A stretch of 64,000 bases of DNA from Ulota crispa (GCA_963920765.1 OY987244.1:3660501-3724500); one strand, 5' to 3'. Shown: positions 47,774-60,518, counted from the first letter of the stretch. Notes: generated by a model not told the origin, from the sequence alone. Numbers and translations: made by a program.

Positions 47774-50700
47774 CAGATAAGAGCAAACATCCATACTCAC
47801 CCAAAAATAAAATAAAAACTCATTAATAAAAATACACACTACAAACTTGTTTGTTATTAGTGAGTTTTTTAATTTCCAAATTAGCATGAAAGTGTCGGTT
47901 CTACAAGTATCTTAACTGCAAGGATTAAATGTAGAGTGTTGATGAAACCTTTGTGTGCAACGTGCAAGATTGAAAATATTCATTGTGCAAGACGTTTGCT
48001 GCACTTAAGACCCAAAAAATAATTTGATTGCCCACATTGGGTCAACATCCTCTCAACTCCTTGCAACTTGTATACGGCACTTTCTTGAGTAAGAGTCTTT
48101 GTCTAACATAAATTTTGACAATGCTCTAACCCCGGCTCTAACAAGGGCCTTTTTTTCTTATGTTTAAAAGCCTCGAAGTCAAAAATCTGAAACCATAAGA
48201 GCAAGTTATTAGAATTAAGACTTGAGAATTTGAATGAGTAAAAATGGAGAAGGAAGCTGAGCAAAGTCATAATTGAGATTTTAGTTTCATCCTACGTAGT
48301 TGGTTATCCAAAACAACATAGTAAAAAAAAGTTATATGCTAGCAAAATTTGACAACATGGCTGAGGCCACAAATTGGCATTCCATGCTTGATGAAATTAA
48401 TTCTTCTAATTTTGGCATGATAGATTTGAACTTGTCTTTTTACTACTAGATTTTTTTAAAGTTTTGACTTTGACATTTGATGTAAAGGCTTTAGAATTGA
48501 TTCCACAACTTCAACTAATTATAAGCAAGGATAAGGATTTCTTTAGGCTCCAAGACAATCCCAACTCGTAGTATAGAGCAACCTTTAGATTTGGGTCACA
48601 TCACGTACCACGTCCTCACTTTGGTATGTTGTCAATGACAAAATGTATTATAAAAAAATTGTTGAATATTTTATGCAAAAAAAAATTGGAATTTGGCTTT
48701 TAAGTTGGAATTTTATTTTTTTGATATACTCAACTTTTGAGCAAGTTTCAAGCTCTTGGCATTGAAATTTCTAAAACATGCTGCCATGTAAGCATTTCCA
48801 AGTCAACCTCGCTTTGAATTTGGAACATAATGTGAAACTACAAGTCCTACTTTCTTTTTAGATACCATGGAGCCTAGACCTTGAAACATATTGTGATGAG
48901 TCCCTTGTACTTCACATGGTTGATCAACTTTTTCATCCATCTTGTCAAACACGCAGATTTCAACCGGTATTCAAATTTTCAAAATTTCAAAATTTCATCA
49001 CCTCAAATTTTATTAAAACAAACATGTTTTGCATGCGTTAATTTGTGCCCTTTCTCTTTCAAATTCAAGTGACTTTTGAGGTGAGTTCTCAAGTTGAATG
49101 CCTTTTAGAGCTTTTTGGAGTCATGTCCCTTGACTTGGCATAAGCAATTTCATTAACAATAAAAATTTGTGAAAAAAGGTGGAAGGATGTAGTGAGTGAT
49201 TTCTCTAGGGAATTTCTATCCTCTATGGCCCTTTTCCTCTCCCTCCTACTCTTTTTTCAATTTCAAATTTTAGGTGAGGCATAGACACCCAATGTTAAAC
49301 ACCTAATACTAGACACTCAATGCTTGACACCCAATGCTAAACACCCAATACTAGACACTCAATGCTTGACACCGAATGCTTCATAATAAAGAATTCAATT
49401 TTTTTGATGTTGATATACAATTTTGAACATTGCTTGATAGACAGACAACTCATGTTTTGTAGTGTAGATTGAGCTTTTCCTTTTTTTTTTTTTGGATTCA
49501 ACGTCTATATATTCAAGTTGGTATTTCCTATTGCAAATATGCTGACATTTCTTGGATACTTAAAAGTCAACAACGTAGTGGTATGTCCTCTTTGTAGCAC
49601 TTTGCATTGAAAGAGAAGGTTTAACTTCAATTGTTAAAATCTCACATTTTCCATTTTTGACCAATTTGTCATAGGCATGCAAATGATATCTCCTATATTT
49701 ACACTATCATATGTTAAAATTAGAAAAATCTTGACCAATTTTGTACTCAATATTTTCAAAGTCAATTGATTATTTTGGCATTTTTACTAGCCAAAGTAGT
49801 CAAATTTCCTTAATCATTTGCATGTGTACCAACCCTATTCACTTATGGGTTGGCTCCAATTATTGAAAAGTTCCATCTAAAGGAAATTTAGTTGGGAGGA
49901 ATGGCATTGATAGTTAGTTGGCATTTGAGAGTGAAAGTTTTATGATCTTTGTAGAATTTGGTAGGACTTGTAATTATTATCTTTTGGTACTAGGATTAGT
50001 GAGAAGTAAAAATCCTAGACCATAACTTCTAAATTCAATTGATAATTATTATGTGAAAGTTGTGCATCATCAAACCCAATTCAAGTTAGAGGAACTTGAA
50101 GGATCTTTGACCTTCATATTGTAAAGAATTATACCATATACCAATTTAAATATTTGTCAATGATGCCATTAGAAAAGTGTGTGAGTTCAAAATCAACATG
50201 GGTTGGAAGGTCTAATCAATGATAATTTCCTATCTAAAAGTAATCAGCAAACACATAAATGATATTGGACAAAAAAATATGAAAGATATTGGAGTTGAGA
50301 ATATGAAATCAATGAAGGTTGGGAGGAAACCAATGAAAATGAGGGAAACACTTATGAGGATTGAAACAAAACTAGTAAGGGTTAGGAAAATAGTGCAAGA
50401 GTGGAAATGAAATTGGCTAGGGATGAAACTAATGAGGGTTGAGAGGAGACTTGTGAGGGTTGAGAGTAGCTGTAATAAATTTGGCTAAATTTAGAAAAAT
50501 TTCTATCTCAAATTTGGTTGAGCTAAAACTGTATTGTAAAACCGAAGAGGAAAATTTAAAAAGTAGCCAAAGTTTCAAGATGCTAAGTTGCATTTGACAT
50601 GAGGTGCAATTTGACGTGCTGCCTTGTCGCTGATGGGACCTTGGATTAAGACAACTTGAGGAGCCATTAACCATACTTGATTTCCCTCCACCTAGCTATA

Positions 50701-51829
50701 AAGCAACATGTAAATGAGCTGTTTATTCACTTGCCCTCCCTCAAATGACTGCTTGTAGTTATTGAGTCATGGCAAGGTTTGGCGCTTGTACAAATGTACT
50801 ATATAGTCTTTTAGTGGCTTCTTGACAAAATTGTTAGTGTCACTTTGTAAATGTCCAAGTTTAGCATTATAACTAACAAAATGAAACAACTATTGAAGAT
50901 TGATGTTAGATATCACCAATTCACATAATTGAAGAATATATGAACTAAACTTAAAAGTTGCCATTTATAACCTAATAAGCTGCCATGCATGTAGTTAAAA
51001 GTTCTTAGGCAAGAAAAAACTTGTAGACAAAATACTAAAATAAACAAGAAAGTATTGCAACTTGCCTAATACTAAAATTCAAGGTAGGTTGCAAAAAATT
51101 CAACCTACAACCCATGTCTTTGGCAAGTAAAGATAAAAACCAAAAATGAAAACAATAGCCCTGGTTGAGAGGAAACTGGTGAAGGGTTGAGATGAAACTG
51201 ATGAGAATTGAGATGAATTTGATGAGGGTGGGGACGAAACCCAAGTCCACTTCTGTGAAAGGAGGCAGATTACCATGAGCTTCAAAAACACATTAAACGC
51301 CGTTTGGATGCTTGAGGTGAAAGAAAATTTCTCATTAAAACCTGCACAACTACAAGTCAACGAATTACAAAAATTGGTTATTTAAAGCATGCGCAAAGAC
51401 CATCAGTATGAGGGGTGGCCACAATATTGTTAATTCGTTTAGAACAAACGATTTAGTAAATAGATACTAGCAAACTATCCTTGTCTCAATCACACTCTTC
51501 ATTAAAAGACGCACATAGGTTAATAATACATTGGCTTTAAATCACTTCTTTTTATATCCTTATTCTGGACGGTTGGGTTCTATTGATTGAAAAAATTACT
51601 TCAGCAAATTTTGATGAGACCGGAGGTTGCTACAAATGTGTCATATGTTTAAACACGCATAGCTATTGCATTCTTTCATGCATTGCTTTGAAATTTGTTC
51701 TAGTGGGAGCACAAGATCATGCTTTATTTTTGTCTCATTTTATGTTTTTGCAAATTAAATGAAACAAAGATAACAAAAATTACAGAATACCAAAATCAAC
51801 CAAAATTTGGACAATTGGTCACGAAAGGG
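47774..51829. other. AT-rich intergenic DNA with degenerate repeats
   Basis: No gene recognised. Two zones (about 50270-50470 and 51160-51245) share a degenerate purine-rich motif of about 20-25 bp resembling GATGAGGGTTGAGAGGAAAC, perhaps remnants of one minisatellite. Otherwise nothing supportable was seen. Confidence 0.4.
49283..49380. repeat. Short tandem array, unit about 18-39 bp
   Basis: Alternating units ACACCCAATGCTAAACACC and ACTAGACACTCAATGCTTG repeat about two and a half times. Confidence 0.7.
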
Positions 51830-51833
51830 TTAA

Positions 51834-52173
51834 AGACTAAGTTAGTCATTGTGGCTGCCCATTACAATGGCACTATAGTGGCATTAAAGTGGTGTAACAA
51901 GTGCTCACACATTGTAGCATAGTTTCCAAAAGTTGCAAAAGTCAATAGTGCATGTTGACCTCATGATAATTACAAGAAGAGCAACATGGGACTTAATACT
52001 GTGTTTCTAAATTTTCTCACAAAATAGGTTACCCAAAATTTTGAATGCATTTATTGGGATTGTTTTTTTGCCTTCCATGATCACAAACAAAAGACAAATT
52101 TTTCTTTTTCTTTTTCAAACAAAGTGTTTTTTTTTGTCATCCATTGTCTAAACAAACGTCCGTATGGGTGTTT
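51834..52173. mobile_element. TTAA-flanked miniature element, first of a train of three
   Basis: Matches 7807-8168 in the same orientation (AAAGTTGCAAAAGTC, TGACCTCATGATAATT). Flanked by TTAA at 51830-51833 and 52174-52177. The terminal repeats are worn. Confidence 0.6.
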
Positions 52174-52177
52174 AACC

Positions 52178-52532
52178 TCTAATTTTTGAGGAGGACAAAA
52201 AATGTTCTTCGGCTTTGAAAAAGGATTACGTATGACAAAAAAAATTGTTTTTCATTTGATTTTTTTTTAGAATGATCATAGACACATGGTCCATTATGGT
52301 AAAATTACCTCATCATATGCGTTCCTATTTTTAGGTGACCCAAATTGTAATAAGCTTTAGAAACATGGTGTTAGGTTCCAAGCTGCCCTTCTTGCAATTT
52401 TCATGAGGGCACCATGCACTGTTGACTCTTGCAACTTTGGGAAATAATATTATAATTGTTGGGCATTGACAATGTTCAAATGAACAATATAGAGTATTGT
52501 AGCTGGGCTAGTCAAGGTGACCAACATGAAAT
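52178..52532. mobile_element. TTAA-flanked miniature element, second of the train, opposite orientation
   Basis: Reverse-orientation relative of the preceding element and same orientation as 61766-62128 (GAGGAGGACAAAAAATGTTC, CATGAGGGCACCATGCACTG). Flanked by TTAA at 52174-52177 and 52533-52536, each shared with a neighbour. Confidence 0.7.
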
Positions 52533-52536
52533 TTAA

Positions 52537-53406
52537 CCCCTAAACTACCAAGGCCATTTTCTGCCAAAAACCACTCAAAACTGCCCCTACTGCTGCATTC
52601 ATCAAAAATTTCAACAAAATGTTGTTCTTGAAGATCTAACCATAGAATCTTGTAATGCACTTGTAGGAAAAGAATCACTAAATACTTTGTGACATTTGAC
52701 CGAGTGGATTGAAAGTTATGAGCATCAAAAGGGAATTTTTTTTTCTTTCCCATTGTGCCTAAAATTTCAGATGGCTTTGACCACCATTTGCTGATTTTTT
52801 TTGCACTACAAACCTTGAATTTGTAATTTTATCTTATAAGCAATCAAGTTAGATCTTTGAACACCAAATTTCAAGGCAATCAAAGACATGGAACACATCC
52901 TAAAAAATATTGCAATGCTAATATATGATAAATTTTGCAAATACACTATGACATTTTTGAATGAAGTTTTCCACCACATATTTTTAGATATGGAAAATCC
53001 AAACGGTGTGTTTGAAGATAATCATGTACTTCAAATGTCAAAAAAAAGTTTAAAAACTCAAAATTTGTAAAATTTAGAAGCTCCCAAAGTCTAATTTGAC
53101 CTCCCAATTGGAAATGAAAGGGGGCAATGATGAAATAATGGAGACCACCAAAGCAACATGTGGCAACCCCTCCTTACTCTCTCTCCTCCAAAGTCAATAT
53201 TTTATGCTTTGCCCAAGCTGCCCCTTGAACTACAACCCATAACTTTTGAACCGTGTGACATAATCACATGGTTTTTTGCATCCCACAAACCTTATACATT
53301 CCTACACACTCATAAAAAGTTTCAAAAAATCATGTAAAAAATTGAGGTCACACAAGCCTATCCAAAATCCTGAAAGTCCCCTAACGGGACTTTGGTCCTT
53401 TAGGGG
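52537..53406. mobile_element. TTAA-flanked element, about 0.9 kb, third of the train
   Basis: Left end CCCCTAAACTACCAAGG; right end GGTCCTTTAGGGG followed by TTAA (53407-53410). The interior is related to 45180-46090. No transposase frame was seen. Confidence 0.75.
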
Positions 53407-54120
53407 TTAAGGATTAAGGGTTAACAAGTTGACTTTGAATTGATAGCCGGTTCTCCACAATCATTGTGCCTAACACAATGAGTGCAAGAGGATCATCTAC
53501 TTGTAAGGTGCTTAAAGCATTGCCAATGCAACTATAAATAGACCTAGTATTACAAACCCATTTTTTGATTAATAATTGATTATAATATAAGAATTATATG
53601 ATTTGAATGGCATGGCTTTTCTTGTTGGAAAAACACAATAACGTTTAGGTTTAGGGTTTAGGGTGATTTAGATACATGGCACCAATTGTTAGCTAGCTTT
53701 CAAAAAAGTTAGAGGCTTCACCAAATCAAGCCTAAAAAGGGAAAAGTCAATCACGGGCTCAATAAACCAACACAAAAATTAAAACCAAAATGTACAAGTT
53801 ACCAAATATTTAAATATCAAAGGACTGCTTGAGTACGTCTCCGCCTTAATCAGAAGTTATTTCACACCCATCAATGAGATAAGAAGTCCAAAAACAAGCC
53901 ACAATCTAGGTTTGCCCAAAAAATACTATTTTTGTAGGAAACAAACGACATTTAAAATTTCCTGACTATTTGCACCTCCTTGCCTTCTGGCTTGTCTTGA
54001 AGTCCAGACATGTACACTAACAATGAACTCCACTAATTACAGCAGATGGGCATAAATACAAAGTAATGCCCCACAAATAAAATCAATGGGGATGATAACT
54101 TTTGAAAGGTCATTTACCTT

Positions 54121-56226
54121 TCATAGGTATGGAGGGGTTGGTACTTGATTCGCCGTCTTATGAAATGCTAGCAAGAATGCATCTTCCCATAATTGACAGT
54201 CCTCGCCGATGTTCATGTCTCTAAACATTTTAACAACCTCTATTTCGGCAATGTTGTGGATCATGTCATTTAAAAAATAGCTTGCATCTTGATAAAGCTC
54301 TTGGAGCTTCAAATTGGTAATGTTTACCTTTAACCAATCCTCTTCAGCAAACAAGTCAAAATATGTCGTCCATGACATGTTGTCCTGCTTGGCGGCAATG
54401 GCTAACTCAATATTCTCTCTAACAAGAGTCAAGATGTAGCGTTTCTTCACTATGTCTCCCAATTGCAACCCCTCAAATAGCCAAGAGATTTGATGGTCCA
54501 TCACAACAAGCCTCTTGTCCATATCCTTAGCATGCACCTTCAAGTTCTGCAGAGTCTCCTCCAATGTAGTGACCCTAGCAACCGTTGCATACTTCTTGAG
54601 CTCACATTTGAACCGCCTCTTTTTATCAGCCCTATGATCCATGAGGCGCTTCTCCTGGGCAACCAACTCATCTTTGTCCTTCTTATCTTGAGCTGAAGAC
54701 TAAAGCTGATGGCGTCTCTTCTAATCGTCTGACTGTCGCCTGTGAGAAATACCAAAGACACACACATTGATGCATGAGTATAATTCTGAAAACTAATCAA
54801 TTGAGAGAAGAAACAAAAAGAGCTACACTCTCTCCTCATACAAGATTCAACCCTAATTTAAACTAAAGCTTTGAGTGCAGAAGTATAATTCTAAAAGCAT
54901 TAAAGATGCTATTTGTCAACAAGCGGAATTCAACTACACACGTAAAAAAACAGGTCCATAATGATTAAGTGACAATGAGTGCAATGACTAAACAATGACT
55001 AAATAATGATTGTAAAATGACTGTACAGCCATGGTTTAATCATTGTCACTTAGTCATTATGGACCCGTTTTTTTACTAGTGCTAGCTTTCAAACACCAAA
55101 TACTCCAAAAATGCAAGTATTACTAATGCAGAAGACATAATTGAACAAAAAGCTCGCAAGACATGGAACCAAGGATTTAAGGTTTAGTAACTGCTACTTG
55201 TGGCGCTTGCTCGGGGCTACCATTTGCTTGTTTGATGTGAGTGTTCTAGTTTTGGTTGCTATTAGATACTCAATCATCTCCAACCACTCTTGCAACTCTA
55301 CGAGCACAACCTCCCGACTGCCAGCAAGGTCTCATCAGACGCCAGCAAGGTCTACAAACCTTGTGGCTGTCGGCAGGAAAATTTGCGTTGTAAAATCCTC
55401 ATGTTGCATGCTATCAAGTAGAGAGGAGCGTGCTTTGAGAACACCCGGAATGATTGGCTGCGATTGTCTGATTATCTGAAAGTAACAAGTGAAAGACACT
55501 ATATACAAAATCTCTAAAAAACAAAGCTTCAAAATGATATGAAGTCAAATATGAAAAAACAAACAAAGAAGAAATACAATTCAAATATCAAATAACAATT
55601 GGTCTAAAAAGATTATTTCTCTTCCAAATATGGTTCTCTTTATATACTGATGGAACATGATATAAAGTAAAAGGTCCTCTTCTACTATTGGTCTATGAAT
55701 TACTTTAATTAGAGTAAACTCCAAAGTAAAAGTCCTTCTAAACCATTGGTCTATAAATTCCTTTACTAGATAAAATTATAGTGAACTCTAGTTATCTAAC
55801 ACTCCTAAACAATTGTTGCCTCATCAAAATTGTGTAGAAAAAAATCTTGTTAATCAAGGGCAAAACCGCGAGTGAATGAAAAAGAGTACAACATCTCACA
55901 CAAACTACAATCTAATCAAATTTCATAAATTTACCACATGCCATGATTTTCATCACAACAACGCCTACCGACAAATGCTGGCTCCATTCAAAAAGAGAAT
56001 TTTCCACCACTTGGGAAAGCCAGGTGGGAGTAATCTCTCCCTCTAGCAACATGCACTCCAACATCTTCAATTGGTCCTCACAATAAAGGATCTCAACGGT
56101 CGTTGATGTAGCTGTTCATTTCCCTTCATGGGATGGGCATGTTGGGATAAACAATTTACCACCACCAAGGTCGGCAGAAGAAGGAGAAGACATCAAGAAT
56201 CTCCCCTTCTTCTTCGCTATCTTCAT
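54121..56226 (-). pseudogene. Unrecognised multi-exon gene with internal stops (probable pseudogene)
   Basis: Three coding-looking blocks lie in order on the minus strand. Block 1, 56226-55969, starts ATG (MKIAKKKGRFLMSSPSS), passes a TGA at 56118-56116, continues with ILYCEDQLKMLECMLLEGEI and ends at a donor TCG/GTAGGC. Block 2, from 55475 to about 55187, follows a TTTCAG acceptor and reads SQPIIPGVLKARSSLLDS; a 21-bp tandem repeat of GACCTTGCTGGC then inserts two TGA codons, after which REVVLVELQEWLEMIEY resumes in frame. Block 3, about 54700-54121, encodes some 190 aa rich in Lys, Glu and Leu (coiled-coil-like, for example EETLQNLKVHAKDMDKRL) and ends with a stop at 54121. A CACTA-type element lies between blocks 2 and 3. 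I do not recognise the family. Block 3 alone is an intact frame, so a shorter transcribed product cannot be excluded. Confidence 0.45.
54937..55081. mobile_element. CACTA-type miniature element, 145 bp
   Basis: Begins CACACGTAAAAAAACAGG (two changes from the expected CACTAG) and ends CCCGTTTTTTTACTAGTG. The arms pair over about 45 bp. It is flanked by CTA at 54934-54936 and 55082-55084, a 3-bp target duplication. Confidence 0.78.
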
Positions 56227-56798
56227 CCTCTTTGGCCCCTGATCAATTGCAAGGCATACCATTTGCAAGCAAATTTTTAGGGTTTTTCAAATAATTACTT
56301 CTGTAGTGCAAAGACCTCTCGCTTCGAAGCCCTGAAGCAAATCTCCGTCAGCTACACCCTAAGAGAGCTTACAATGCCAAAACCCTACAATCTGTCTCTT
56401 AACTAACACAAAATTGCAAAACCTCAAATATAAATCCAAGACATACGCATCTACATTGTTTTTCTCAAGCAAACAAAAGAAGGACAAAACGTAAGGAAAC
56501 GTACCTAGAGCCGAGTTTGTGCGTAAGCAAAACGGTAGAAAGAAAAAACAAGGTCTCTTAAAGTAGCATCGGGAAAGAAATGTGACGGTGAAGTGAGTAT
56601 GTTGGCGTGTCTACATTGTTGGAGGCTAGCAGCAAAGACAAAGACAAGGAAAGGTAAAGAAGGGAAAAAAAGGCAATTAGAAACTATGGCAATGGAGAGA
56701 AGGCTAAAACAAAAGAGAAATTGCAAGCAAGTGCAAACCCATAGAAGATGGTGCAGGGTTTATGATCTACCACTTGCAAATGAAAACAGAAAATATTT

Positions 56799-57390
56799 CA
56801 TCCACCCATCTATACATCATCCATCTATACATCATCCATCTATATCATCCATCTATACATCATCCATCTATACATCATCCATCTATACATCATCCATCTA
56901 TACATCATCCATCTATACATCATCCATCTATACATCATCCATCTATACATCATCCATCTATACATCATCCATCTATACATCATCCATCTATACATCATCC
57001 ATCTATACATCATCCATCTATACATCATCCATCTATACATCATCCATCTATACATCATCCATCTATACATCATCCATCTATACATCATCCATCTATACAT
57101 CATCCATCTATACATCATCCATCTATACATCATCCATCTATACATCACCCACCTATACATCATCCACCTATACATCATCCATCTATACATCATCCATCTA
57201 TACATCATCCATCTATACATCATCCATCTATACATCATCCATCTATACATCATCCATCTATACATCACCCATCTATACATCACCCATCTATACATCATCC
57301 ATCTATACATCACCCATCTATACTTCATCCATCTATACTTCATCCATCTCAGCCTCGTCCATCTCAGCCTCGTCCATCCAAGCCTCATCC
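56799..57390. repeat. 15-bp minisatellite, about 39 copies
   Basis: The unit is CATCCATCTATACAT. One unit near 56840 is 3 bp short. Point variants (CACCCA, CCACCT) increase toward the right, where the last units become CATCTATACTTC, CATCTCAGCCTCGTC and CATCCAAGCCTC. Because 15 is a multiple of three, the array stays open in several frames (SSIYT and HPSIH repeats), but this is most likely a by-product. It ends about 255 bp upstream of the copper chaperone start codon. Confidence 0.95.
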
Positions 57391-57573
57391 ACGTACAAAA
57401 CCGCGTGAATCCTATTCATCCAGCGAGGTCGAAAATGATCTTTCGGAAGGCCCTTCCCTTTCTGTAGAGTACTGTACATGTGTTTCGTGCACTTGCCGTC
57501 TTTCCCCGCACGCTATATCAATTTCGTGATCGTCATTAGAGTGATTCGGAGCTCTTCACGTTGTTTGTTACAA

Positions 57574-58055
57574 AAGCTTTTTGTAGAACTCGACGCTCTG
57601 TTGGTGAAAATCTCGCGAGGTTCGAAGGTGTAAACGACGTCCGCTATGGCTGAGGTACGCGTCGATTCACGCCTTTTTCATTTTGCGGCCATGTCTTTGG
57701 CTGGCGCTTCAAATTTCTGGTTGATTGATCGATCGTGCGTTTGCTGGCACTTTTATTACGGTGCGCTTTCGGGTTTTCTCGAAGTTTTTAGTAAAGTTGT
57801 TTCGCTTAGGGAAAGAATTTGCATAAGCTTTAGTAGAACTCGACGCTGTTGTGAAATCTCGCAAGGTTCAAAGGTGTAAAACGACGTCCGCTATGGCTGA
57901 GGTACGCGTCGATTCACGCCTTTTTCTCTTTGCGGCCATGTCTTTGACTCTGGCCTTTCAGGTTTTCTGGTTGATTGATCGATCATGCGTTTGCTGGTAC
58001 TTTTACTGTGGTGCGCTTTCGGATTTTCTCGAAGTTGTTTTGCTTAGGGGAAGAC
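57574..58055. repeat. Direct tandem duplication containing exon 1 of the copper chaperone gene
   Basis: 57574-57824 and 57825 to about 58055 are copies of about 250 and 230 bp. Both contain GTAGAACTCGACGCT, an identical block around ACGACGTCCGCTATGGCTGA with the ATG, the same splice donor GAG/GTACGC and a shared TTGATTGATCGATC block. They differ by scattered substitutions and small gaps. Confidence 0.92.
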
Positions 58056-60227
58056 TTGAATGGCGTTAGTTACGTATAGATCTTGTGGCCTTTTGTATAA
58101 TTTTATTTTTCATACCGTACCGGTGTAATACCTTATATTGCTAGTGTCGGTAGAACATTTTTCCAGAGGCTGCCGTGCGAGTTTTTGCCTCGGTTACTGC
58201 TTTGGTGTATGTTCTTAGTTTTTTTGTTTTGTTCTGTGAGCTTCAGTAATGACCTGTTTGACATACTTGTGTATATATAATTAGTTTAGTTTCTGCAGAA
58301 CGGATTGTCCCTGTTCTCTCGATTTTTAGGTTGTCTTGCTCACTTTTTTCCGGTTATGCTTGAAAGCCGTAGAGACTTTGTTTTCCTCAGCTGCAAGTGA
58401 GGTAAATACACCTAATTTTGACACGTCAACCGTGGAGCGTAGTAATTAATACTAGAATGACTAAAATCTTACATGTTCCTATTAGCAAGTTGAAGACAAT
58501 TCCAACGCAAAGAATCCAGTACTTGCTTGTCATATGCAAAAGTTATAAAGATTTGAAGATTATCTGAACCTCATATGAGTTTGGATGGTTTTGAGATGTT
58601 GTATATTCTCAAACATATATTTATTGTGCAAGGATTTTGGAATGATTCATAGATTCCGCAGTTAGGAGTGATTTTCTTCTTCGGTCCTGGTTTTCGTGTG
58701 AGGATGTGAGAAATTCTAGCTTGACTCGTTTGATATTTTGTTATATTTACGTAGCTAAGTAACCACAGAACTGGATATTCCTGTTCTCACAATTTTCTTT
58801 TGCTTTTTTTGATTGCCATACGTTGCGGTTTCTTTAGATTCTGATTTTTGGAGAGTTTGTTAATAAGGTGTCAGTACACGTACAAAGATTGGAAAACGAC
58901 AAGTTAGAAAGTCTCGTTGAATTAGAAACCACAGAACGATAGTACTCCGTTTTTCCGTAACGAAGTTAAGCTGAGATTCTTAATGCTCCATCGTTTGTGT
59001 ACGATGACTTTTTGCTTCTCTCTTCTTTTTTCTCGGCACTGCGTGAATGTTTGACTCTGTAACGTGATCTCTTTCTGTAACCATTTTATAGCGGATAGCG
59101 TTTCATACATTTTTTTTAATATTAGTTTTAATCTCTTTGATGTTATGTCTTTTGCGACGTCATTGTGCAGCTTCTAGTCTTTTCGTTTTGTTATCTTCGA
59201 TGAATTCGCTTATGACAATGGCTTTGGCAAAATTAGTGTAATAGCTCTGCGGTTTAACTCTTATTCGTCACAGGTTTTTAATTGCACTGAAAATTCAGCG
59301 CAAGGGGCTCGGTGTGGCTTTCTCGGGCTAAATCTCTGGATCTCGTTTTAAACTTCATCCTCACTGTTTTTGTTTTCAAAATGAACTTTAAATCTTTATG
59401 TAGTTATAAGTTTGATGTGGTAAAGAATTCAAAATCTTAAAGGGCATCTTTTCATCAGAACGAGCAGTCATGCATTCACATCATCTTGTGTTTCTCTCAG
59501 CTTACAGTATTTCTTTGTTTGTTCTTTTCGTGAATCATCATTCTGCACACTTATGTTGCGTTTTGAATGCTCTAGCGTCATGAGGTTCAAAATTGCTTAG
59601 ATTACACGATTCAGTGGTGTAATATGACGATAGCCACTTTCAGGGCAACCAGCCTGCGACATTTATTCTTTGTCATTCGGTATAAAGGTCCTGCTGTAAT
59701 GAAACAATCATTTTCGGCTTTGCAGACTACAGTTTTGAAGGTGGCAATGAGCTGCCAGGGTTGCGTAGGAGCTGTGAAGAAAGCGATTGGGAAGCTGGAC
59801 GGTAATTTGCTTTCACTTACGATTTTAACATTAGTTTTCTGCATGCTTTGTGTCTCTCAATCTCAGATTATCATGAAGTCCTATTCTTAAGGTTTATGAT
59901 AGGTTCCAATTGTATTGGCGTGACGCATATTGCGCTAAACACCGATACATGACCCTAGAATATGTAATTCTGTGAAACCATATTAGCATTGTGATCTGAG
60001 AGCAGTGTAGTATTCTGAGTATTTTGCAGAATTCGGTAGCTTATGCAGCGTTCAATTTTGTAGGTGTTGAGAGCTACGACATTGACCTCAAGGAACAGAA
60101 GGTGACAGTCGTGGGCAAGCTCAAACCTGAGGTTGTCTTGGACCGCGTCGCAAAGACCGGAAAGGCCACTTCATTCTGGAGTGATGAGAAAGTAGACAGT
60201 CTTCCGGAGGCAGTTGCCGTCGTGTAA
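57646..60227 (+). CDS. ATX1: ATX1-type copper chaperone (heavy-metal-associated domain), 82 aa
   Basis: ATX1-type proteins carry Cu(I) in the cytosol and hand it to P-type copper ATPases. Exons: 57646-57654 (codes only Met-Ala-Glu), 59726-59801 and 60064-60227; the phases join exactly. The alternative first exon 57893-57901 codes the same three residues. The single HMA domain shows the copper-binding MSCQGC at residues 11-16 and the expected GVES-IDL-KVTV-G pattern. The Lys-rich motif near the C-terminal end of the domain, [10 protein letters not shown], is typical of plant ATX1/CCH proteins. The tail is short, without the long C-terminal extension of CCH. The large first intron (about 1.8-2.1 kb) follows a minimal coding exon, an arrangement often linked to intron-mediated expression control. 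The gene appears intact. Confidence 0.92.
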
Positions 60228-60518
60228 AATGTGTATGTCGTGGTATTAATGTGTTTCTTTGATGTTTGAGTCTATTCCTGAACTAGTCCGGGTTCGCGGA
60301 TCTGTCCTTTCAAAATCCTGGGCTTAGCTTAGCGTTTCAGGGGTCTCTGACTGGGTACTCTTGAGCGTTGGAAGCATTTGTTGGAAGATTGGCTTGTTCG
60401 TAAGGTAGTTCTGTTGAACGTCTTGCAATTGGATTTTTTACTACATTGTTGTACTGCTGATGTGGTGTATGTAGTCCATGGAGAATTTCATCAACTCATC
60501 AGCTTATGGACTGACTAA

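Noticed and set aside
53640-53664. Telomere-like TTTAGGG repeats
   Set aside because: Only about two and a half units; too short to mark an interstitial telomere.
56799-57390. CRISPR-like array
   Set aside because: Units are directly contiguous with no spacers, in a eukaryotic nuclear context.
56593-57529. Long overlapping open frames with SSIYT or HPSIH repeats
   Set aside because: They are by-products of the 15-bp minisatellite, whose length keeps frames open on both strands; there is no other coding evidence.
57655-57879. Continuation of the copper chaperone first exon as a 77-aa protein
   Set aside because: Reads through a GAG/GTACGC donor; the spliced form restores a complete copper-binding domain.
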